Source: Desulfuromonadales bacterium (GTDB lineage Bacteria > Desulfobacterota > Desulfuromonadia > Desulfuromonadales > UBA2294). Taken from it: a DNA stretch of 10,659 nt. The position numbers and the translations under genes are program-made. The stretch spans positions 1 through 10,659 of the forward strand of contig JACUTX010000070.1 in assembly GCA_014859615.1 (NCBI GenBank), given 5' to 3'. Positions 4,733 to 10,659 of this stretch are shown in pieces. Each line of letters opens with the position of its first letter. Within the stretch, counting starts at the first letter, position 1. The notes below the pieces were generated by a model. That model saw only the letters and a program-made list of their open reading frames with translations. It was not told the origin of the DNA and did not search any database.

Positions 4733-7373
4733 ACTCCTTAAATACCTGCAGAATAATATCCCTGTCGTCGCTGTTAATCGTCGCCTCGCTCGACGTCTGA
4801 TTGCCGATTTTGACGCCTTGCAGGTTGCTCAGGGGGGTGAGGTCTGGCGCCGGCCTGAAGTTTTTACCTACGAAACCTGGCTGAAAAACTCCCTGCAGAA
4901 ACTCGATCAAGCCGATGCTCTTTTGAGTCCGGCGCAGGCGCAACGCGTCTGGGAAAAAATTTTAAGTGACGATATCAAAACAGCCGGGACGTCTCTGCTG
5001 CAGGTGACCCAGTCGGCAAAAATGGCTCTGGCCGCCAGTCAACTTTTGACCCGGTATGAGACAACTTTCAGTGAAGAGGAGGGGGCTGTTGACCACTGCT
5101 CTTTTTTGCGTTGGCAAAATGTCTGGATGCAGATGGCGGGTCAGAATGGCTGGATTATGATGAGTGAACTGCCGGGGTTGGTTGCAGACGCTCTCGATAG
5201 AGGGAGGCTGACCGCTCCGGGCAAGCTTCTGTTTGCCGGATTTGACAACCTGACGCCGATTGACCTGCGTTTGCGTCGCTCTTTGCAGCAACGAAACTGT
5301 CAACTGATTGATTGGCAGATTCCGGAGCGGAAGTCCGGATCGCCCGGTTTGGTTGCAGCGGCCAGTCCGGATGACGAGGTGCGTCGTGCTGCCTGTTGGG
5401 CGAGTGCGATTCTTCAGGCGGATCCGGATTGTCGGGTTGCAATTGTCGCCCCGCAGCTTGAACAGTATCGCTCTTCGTTTCAGTCGACCTTTCTTGCGCA
5501 GATCGATCCGTCTCTGCTGATTAATGGTGAACTCCATTCGAAGCGGATGAATATCTCTTTGGGCGAGCGACTCGACCGCATCCCGGTTGTTCGGACAGGT
5601 TTAAAACTCCTCTCGACCGGTCATCAGATCAGTCTGAATGAAATCGGCTGGCTGCTTCGTTCGCCATACCTCAAAGGTTCGCTGACGGAGCAGAGTCAGC
5701 GTTGTCTGGCGGATCGGGTTCTGCGTGAAAAAAACCGGACAGACTGGACGCTGCCCAGACTTTTAAAGAGGCTGGAACCGCTGAAAATTCCTGATTTTTG
5801 CGCGATTGTTTCTTCTTTTATACAGCGTCCTGCCGGTCGCGGTACCTGTTCGCCCGGCGCCTGGGCTGAAAAATTTCATGAAGAGATCGGGGTGACCGGC
5901 TGGCCCGGAGAGCGGACCCTCTCCAGTGATGATTATCAGGCGGTCAAACGGTTTTATCAGACCCTCGAATCTCTGGCCAGTCTCGATCGCGTCTGTGGTT
6001 TGATCGATCGCTCTACCGCTGTGAAATTACTGAGCCAGCTCGCGGCGGAGGCGATTTTTCAACCGGAATCGCAATCAAACGGGGTAGACGTGTTGGGACT
6101 TCTGGAAGCCGCCGGGCAGGAGTTTGACCATCTCTGGGTTCTCGGCCTGCACGACGCCGCTTTGCCGCAACCGGCTCAACCGAACCCCTTTATCCCGCTG
6201 CCGCTTCAGCGTCGTCTCGAAATGCCGCATGCCGACGCCGATCGGGAGCTTTTTTTTGCGCGGACCGTCACCCGTCGGCTCTTCTGCGCGGCGCCCGATC
6301 TGGTTTTGAGCTGGCCGCAGACCATTGATGGCGCACCGTGTCGGCCGAGCCCTCTTATTCATAAATATACTCCGTCTGAACCCCCTCAGGCTACTTCAGC
6401 AGATCCGGCATCGATCATCTGGCAGCAACGGCCAGAACTTGAATCGGTCGATGATCGGCACGTCGCCCCGATTCATTCGCAAAAAGCGGTCTCCGGCGGG
6501 ACCGGTATCGTAAAGGACCAGGCGATCTGCCCGTTTCGTGCCTTTGCTCATCATCGTCTCCGGGCTGAAGGGTTGCGTAGTCCGGATGTCGGTCTCGACG
6601 GGATGGCGAGAGGGACATTGATTCATACGGTATTGGAGCTGTTCTGGCAGGAGGTCGTCGCGCAAAAGCGACTTCTGGCCATGAGTGAAGAGTCGCTGCT
6701 GACGTTGCTCAAAACTGTTGTGGAACAGGCGATTTCCCGATTTGAACGTCAGTATCGTGACAGCCTGACGCCGCGTCAACGTCGCCTGGAATCAGCGCGT
6801 TTACTGCGCATGGCGCTGAAATGGCTTGAGGTTGATCGAAGACGTCCCCCATTCGAAGCGGTGGTTGAACAGCGCCATACAAAGATGGTAGGGCAGCTCA
6901 CTCTCCGCACCAGGATTGATCGGCTCGATACACTGGAAAATGGCCATATTGCGATTATCGATTTTAAATCGGGAAGCAGTGTCGATCATAAGCAGTGGCT
7001 CGATGCGAGAATTACAGAACCACAATTACCGATCTATTGCTTGCATCACCCTGCCGATTCGATTGATGCGGTGTTGTTCGCCCATCTGCAGGGGAATGAT
7101 AAAGAGTGTCGTTTTGTCGGTCTGGCCCGCACTCCTGACGCCTGGCCCGGTTTGCAGGAATCTTCGCAGAATAAACTTCTGGCTGATAAAGGGGTGGACG
7201 ATTTCGATGCGGCTCTGCGGCACTGGCAAAAGGTTTTGCCAGAATTGGGTGATGCTTTTATTCGCGGTGAAATCGCGGTGACACCGGTCCAGGAGAAGAG
7301 TTGCCAATATTGCGATATCAAGCCGATCTGCCGGATTGATATGACTGCTGCAGGGGGGGGCGATGAATTGTAA
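4710..7373 (+). CDS. AddB-like DNA repair nuclease with Fe-S cluster and inactive helicase fold
   Basis: The 887-residue protein belongs to the AddB-like 'probable DNA repair protein' family (as I recall, TIGR03623). Its N-terminal half is a degenerate UvrD-type helicase fold: where a Walker A loop is expected it reads 'PVVAVNRRLARRLI', with no GxGKT. The C-terminal PD-(D/E)XK nuclease of RecB type shows H639 in 'GTLIH', D737 in 'RIDRLD', D751-F-K753 and Q772-x-x-x-Y776. Four cysteines, C607 and C865-x2-C868-x5-C874, match the spacing of the Fe-S staple of Bacillus AddB. With the helicase-nuclease encoded next door it should resect double-strand ends for RecA-dependent repair. ATG 4710 lacks a strong ribosome binding site and overlaps the VanZ gene, so coupling is likely; ATG 4719 is an alternative. 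The final codons contain an eight-G tract. Confidence 0.88.
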   Translation: MNPMKQTELLKYLQNNIPVVAVNRRLARRLIADFDALQVAQGGEVWRRPEVFTYETWLKNSLQKLDQADALLSPAQAQRVWEKILSDDIKTAGTSLLQVTQSAKMALAASQLLTRYETTFSEEEGAVDHCSFLRWQNVWMQMAGQNGWIMMSELPGLVADALDRGRLTAPGKLLFAGFDNLTPIDLRLRRSLQQRNCQLIDWQIPERKSGSPGLVAAASPDDEVRRAACWASAILQADPDCRVAIVAPQLEQYRSSFQSTFLAQIDPSLLINGELHSKRMNISLGERLDRIPVVRTGLKLLSTGHQISLNEIGWLLRSPYLKGSLTEQSQRCLADRVLREKNRTDWTLPRLLKRLEPLKIPDFCAIVSSFIQRPAGRGTCSPGAWAEKFHEEIGVTGWPGERTLSSDDYQAVKRFYQTLESLASLDRVCGLIDRSTAVKLLSQLAAEAIFQPESQSNGVDVLGLLEAAGQEFDHLWVLGLHDAALPQPAQPNPFIPLPLQRRLEMPHADADRELFFARTVTRRLFCAAPDLVLSWPQTIDGAPCRPSPLIHKYTPSEPPQATSADPASIIWQQRPELESVDDRHVAPIHSQKAVSGGTGIVKDQAICPFRAFAHHRLRAEGLRSPDVGLDGMARGTLIHTVLELFWQEVVAQKRLLAMSEESLLTLLKTVVEQAISRFERQYRDSLTPRQRRLESARLLRMALKWLEVDRRRPPFEAVVEQRHTKMVGQLTLRTRIDRLDTLENGHIAIIDFKSGSSVDHKQWLDARITEPQLPIYCLHHPADSIDAVLFAHLQGNDKECRFVGLARTPDAWPGLQESSQNKLLADKGVDDFDAALRHWQKVLPELGDAFIRGEIAVTPVQEKSCQYCDIKPICRIDMTAAGGGDEL
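7351..7362 (+). promoter_or_regulatory. G-tract ribosome binding site of the AddA-like gene
   Basis: CAGG followed by more G (eight G at 7353-7360) directly precedes ATG 7363 and is the only Shine-Dalgarno-like sequence there. A change in tract length would alter both the end of the upstream protein and the spacing of this site. Confidence 0.5.
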
Positions 7374-10300
7374 GCAAAAGAGCTGGCCGCCCGACGCCGA
7401 CGCCCGGCGCCAGGCGCTTGATCCCTGTCACTCCTTCATTGTGCAGGCTCCGGCCGGTTCCGGGAAGACCGAACTTTTGATCCAGCGTATTTTGACGCTG
7501 CTGGCGATCTGCGAGCGACCGGAGGAGGTTCTGGCCATCACTTTCACGCGCAAGGCGGCAGGAGAGATGAAGGCTCGTCTGCTCGATGCGCTCGACGCTG
7601 CGGCAAATTTGCCGTGTCCGGAATCCGAGCACGAAGCTCTGACCTGGGAGCGGGCGAAAAAGGTGGTGGAAAGGGATCGTCTCTGCGACTGGGGGCTGGT
7701 GTCGAACCCGTCGCGGTTGCAGGTGATGACCATCGACAGTCTCTGCGCAAGATTGGTCAAACGGATGCCCTGGCTGTCACGTTTCGGCAGTTCGCCGCAG
7801 ATTTCCAGTGATCCATTTCAGCTGTATGGCCAAGCGGTTGAGAACTTTTTGCAGCGCCTCGATAACGATCAGGGGGGGGCGGGTGAGGCGCTAGAGACCC
7901 TGCTCAATCATCTCGATAACCGCCTGCCGATGGTGCGTGATCTTCTGGTTGATATGCTCTCCCGTCGCGATCAATGGCTGCGGCACCTTTTGATCGATGA
8001 TTTTGCCGGGCAGCGCGAGCATCTCGAACAAAGTCTGCAAGGCTACATTCAGGACCGCACGACTCTTTTCCGGCAAACCCTCGGTGCAGAACTGTTTGCC
8101 GAGCTGACTCAACTTGCCGATTTTGCCGCCCGACAGCTCGCCCTGCAAGGGGATGATCGTCTGTTGCAGGGTCTGTCCGGTCGGGATGAATCTCCCTGCT
8201 ACTGGTCGTCTCTGGCCGGTATCGTTAAGACTGCGGCAGGCGGTCTGCGGAAAAAGGTTGATAAACGCCAAGGTTTTCCGTCGGACAAAGAGCCGGAACG
8301 GGTCGCCATGAAACAGCGGATGCTCGCTTTTCTGGATCAGGTTCGTTCTGATGCAGCAGCAACCTTTGCATTTGATCTTCTCGATCATCTCCCCGACAGT
8401 CATTATGCCGAAAATCAGTGGCAGATTTTGCGCGCTCTGCTCGTGATCCTGCCGCAGGCAGTGGTCGAATTGTCCGCACTCTTTTCCTCTATGGGGCAGG
8501 TCGATTTTGTTGAACTTGCCGGTGCCGCCAGACGAGCTCTTGGCGATACAGACCAGCCTGAAGATCTGCTTTTACAGTTCGATGCTTCAATTCAGCATAT
8601 TCTGGCTGATGAATTTCAGGATACCTCGCACGGTCAGTATGCTCTTTTGCATCAGCTGACGGCAGGGTGGACGCCTGATGATGGCCGGACACTGTTTGTG
8701 GTTGGCGATCCGATGCAATCGATCTATCGTTTTCGCGAAGCCGAGGTCGGTCTCTATCTGCATGCCAGAGCGGCAGGACTGCCGTCGATTCCGCTGATCC
8801 CGTTAATTTTGACTGCAAATTTCCGCTCGCAAAGCGAGATCGTCGACTGGATCAACAAGATCTGTCCACCGCTTTTTCCGTTGCGTGAGGATGCCGCGCG
8901 GGGCGCTGTAACCTACTCACCGGCCGTTGCCACGCAGCCGAAACTGTCGGGGAGAGCGGTGGAAATCATCTGTTTTTCTGGTCGACAGGATGACCGTGAA
9001 GCCGAAGCGATCGTGGAGACGATCAGGGGGCTGCAGAATGATCCGGAAAAGATTCGATCGGTCGCGATTCTGGTTCGATCGCGGGCGCACCTGCTTAAGA
9101 TTGTCTCTGCTCTGAAGTCTGCCGAAATACGCTTTCAGGCACAGGAGATCGATCCTTTGATGGCACGTCCGGTCACACAGGATCTCCTTTCGCTCACCCG
9201 GGCTCTGTTACATCAGGGGGATCGGGTTGCCTGGCTCGCTATTTTACGTGCTCCGTGGTGTGGACTTCAGGCCGATGATCTCCTCTATCTCTGTGCCGAT
9301 GCGGGGAAAAGAACCCTCTGGCAGCAACTCACCGCCGAAGCGGGACAGTTTGATCTGTTCGGGTTGAGTCAGGATGGAGCCGATCGCCTGCATAAGTTTC
9401 TTCCGGTGATGAAAAGAACCCTGCAAAAAAGAGGGGAGCTGCCGCTGCGGCGGTTGGTCGAATCGTGCTGGCTCTCTCTGGGCGGACCTGCCTGCGTAAC
9501 GGCTGCCGAGCTTGATGATGCGCGACAGATCTTCACTCTGCTGGAGGAGTTGGATGATGGCGGCGATCTGGTCGATTTTGAGTATCTTGAGACCCGGCTG
9601 GAGAAACTCTACGCCAGTCCTGATCCCGAAGCGACCGATTTTCTGCAGGTGATGACGATTCATAAGGCGAAAGGGCTCGAATTTGATGCCGTTATTCTCC
9701 CCGGATTAGGGCGCAAGATCAAAGGGGAGGATAAGACCATGCTGCGCTGGATCGATCACCCCGATTACGGTCTTCTGCTCGCGCCGATACCCGCTTACGA
9801 TCAGGGTGATGCCGGGACGACTTATCGTGCCATCGGTGCGATCAATCAGGATCGCAGTACTCTGGAGACGCTGCGCATGTTCTATGTTGCCGTGACCCGC
9901 GCCCGAAGCCGTCTTTTTTTATATGGCCATCTGCTCGGCGATGCAGACGCAGAACTCTCCCCTCCGGCCGGTTCATTACTGAATACGATCTGGCCGGCAA
10001 TCGATTTGTCCACGATCGATTTGCGTCGGGGCGCTGCTCAAGCATCTGACGACGACAGGAAGCAGAAACTGCTCTTAAGCCGCTTGCCGCACAGCTGGTC
10101 GATTCCTGAATTTCAATCTGCGGTAAGTGTGCAATCCGGGCCGATTCAACACGCTTCGGATCAAGGTGGACCGGTCTTTTCAGGCTCTCCCTTTTCGTTA
10201 TCCTCCGGGCACGGGCGGATCGTCGGAACGGTTGTGCATGAATGGCTGCAGACGATCGCCGACCAAGGTCTCGACGCGTGGCCCGTCAATCGTCTCGATA

Positions 10301-10659
10301 CGATTCAGGACCGGATCGGGCGGCAACTGAACAGACTTGGCGTCGCTGATGTTTCTGTTGCAGCGTTGGTTCTTAAGGTCTTGAAATGCCTGCGAAATAC
10401 GATCAGTTCAGAGACTGGAAGATGGCTGCTCTCATCTTACCCGGAACAGGCGAATGAACTGGCATTAAATGGCGTTGTCGACGGCCAGATTGTTCATGCT
10501 GTCGTTGACCGGACCTTTGTTGATCTCTCCGGCGCCCGGTGGATTATCGATTACAAGACCAGCGTTCTGCCCGACAAACTCCCTCTCGAAAGGTTTCTTG
10601 CCGACGAGGCGATGAAGTATCAGCAGCAACTCAACATTTACTCCCTTCTCCTCGGTCGC
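7363..10659 (+). CDS. AddA-like UvrD helicase / RecB nuclease, 3' end outside window
   Basis: One frame stays open from ATG 7363 to the last base (1099 codons, no stop), so the C-terminus is missing. Superfamily 1A helicase motifs appear in order: Walker A A29-PAGSGK-T36, 'TFTRKAA' (60-66), Walker B 'LADEFQDTS' with D416-E417, motif III 'VVGDPMQSIYRFR' (446-458), motif IV around N486-F-R-S489, motif V 'TIHKAKGLEF' with H767 and motif VI 'FYVAVTRAR' (840-848). A RecB-type nuclease follows: H959 in 'GTVVH', D1049, D1063-Y-K1065 and Q1089-L-N-I-Y1093. This is the ATP-driven 3'-5' motor and second nuclease of an AddAB-like complex with the preceding protein. The start overlaps that gene by 11 bases. 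A second eight-G tract lies at 7872-7879. RecB or a stand-alone helicase are less likely given the AddB-like neighbour. Confidence 0.9.
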   Translation, partial: MNCKQKSWPPDADARRQALDPCHSFIVQAPAGSGKTELLIQRILTLLAICERPEEVLAITFTRKAAGEMKARLLDALDAAANLPCPESEHEALTWERAKKVVERDRLCDWGLVSNPSRLQVMTIDSLCARLVKRMPWLSRFGSSPQISSDPFQLYGQAVENFLQRLDNDQGGAGEALETLLNHLDNRLPMVRDLLVDMLSRRDQWLRHLLIDDFAGQREHLEQSLQGYIQDRTTLFRQTLGAELFAELTQLADFAARQLALQGDDRLLQGLSGRDESPCYWSSLAGIVKTAAGGLRKKVDKRQGFPSDKEPERVAMKQRMLAFLDQVRSDAAATFAFDLLDHLPDSHYAENQWQILRALLVILPQAVVELSALFSSMGQVDFVELAGAARRALGDTDQPEDLLLQFDASIQHILADEFQDTSHGQYALLHQLTAGWTPDDGRTLFVVGDPMQSIYRFREAEVGLYLHARAAGLPSIPLIPLILTANFRSQSEIVDWINKICPPLFPLREDAARGAVTYSPAVATQPKLSGRAVEIICFSGRQDDREAEAIVETIRGLQNDPEKIRSVAILVRSRAHLLKIVSALKSAEIRFQAQEIDPLMARPVTQDLLSLTRALLHQGDRVAWLAILRAPWCGLQADDLLYLCADAGKRTLWQQLTAEAGQFDLFGLSQDGADRLHKFLPVMKRTLQKRGELPLRRLVESCWLSLGGPACVTAAELDDARQIFTLLEELDDGGDLVDFEYLETRLEKLYASPDPEATDFLQVMTIHKAKGLEFDAVILPGLGRKIKGEDKTMLRWIDHPDYGLLLAPIPAYDQGDAGTTYRAIGAINQDRSTLETLRMFYVAVTRARSRLFLYGHLLGDADAELSPPAGSLLNTIWPAIDLSTIDLRRGAAQASDDDRKQKLLLSRLPHSWSIPEFQSAVSVQSGPIQHASDQGGPVFSGSPFSLSSGHGRIVGTVVHEWLQTIADQGLDAWPVNRLDTIQDRIGRQLNRLGVADVSVAALVLKVLKCLRNTISSETGRWLLSSYPEQANELALNGVVDGQIVHAVVDRTFVDLSGARWIIDYKTSVLPDKLPLERFLADEAMKYQQQLNIYSLLLGR

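Noticed and set aside
4962..5537. Open frame of 191 residues on the - strand
   Set aside because: It is fully inside the AddB-like gene, with biased arginine-rich composition and no domain or ribosome binding site.
7891..8403. Open frame of 170 residues on the - strand
   Set aside because: It is opposite the AddA-like helicase, which is open and carries ordered motifs on both sides of this stretch.
7363..10659. Suspected frameshift or pseudogene in the long 3' region
   Set aside because: Reading line by line in one frame showed no stop, and all helicase and nuclease motifs lie in the same frame. The gene is simply cut by the window end.

Overview
The window reads as a bacterial chromosome segment of moderate GC, with genes packed on the + strand and no convincing gene on the - strand. 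Protein resemblances (a DUF2318 protein with FtsX-type permease and ATPase, HMA and SurA-like domains, an AddB/AddA-like nuclease-helicase pair) suggest a Desulfuromonas/Geobacter-type anaerobe (Desulfobacterota, formerly Deltaproteobacteria). That placement is inference from gene content. I see no rRNA, tRNA, CRISPR array, insertion sequence or phage gene.

Positions 2-3719 hold a tight run of six genes rich in paired cysteines. They are an HMA domain joined to a SurA-N-like helical domain, a membrane-anchored DUF2318 protein, a MacB/FtsX-type permease, its ATPase, and two small membrane proteins with zinc ribbons. The DUF2318-permease-ATPase core resembles the genes beside the p19 iron-uptake locus of Campylobacter. 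A metal- or redox-linked envelope transport system is the best reading, but the substrate cannot be told from sequence.

After a 126-base gap with a plausible extended -10 promoter, positions 3846-4732 carry a small secreted protein of unknown function and a VanZ-family membrane protein. The VanZ gene overlaps an AddB-like nuclease (4710-7373), which overlaps an AddA-like helicase-nuclease. The latter starts at 7363 and stays open to the last base of the window, so its C-terminus is missing. Together these two should form a double-strand-break end-processing enzyme with two nuclease sites and one working helicase motor.

The points most worth a second look are the HMA/SurA-like fusion, the cysteine pairs running through the first operon, and two eight-G tracts in the nuclease-helicase genes. 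Losing one G in the first tract would fuse the two proteins. Gaining or losing one G in the second would stop the helicase almost at once. The hexamer CGATCG is also clearly over-represented and forms the centre of a 16-bp and a 12-bp perfect palindrome.
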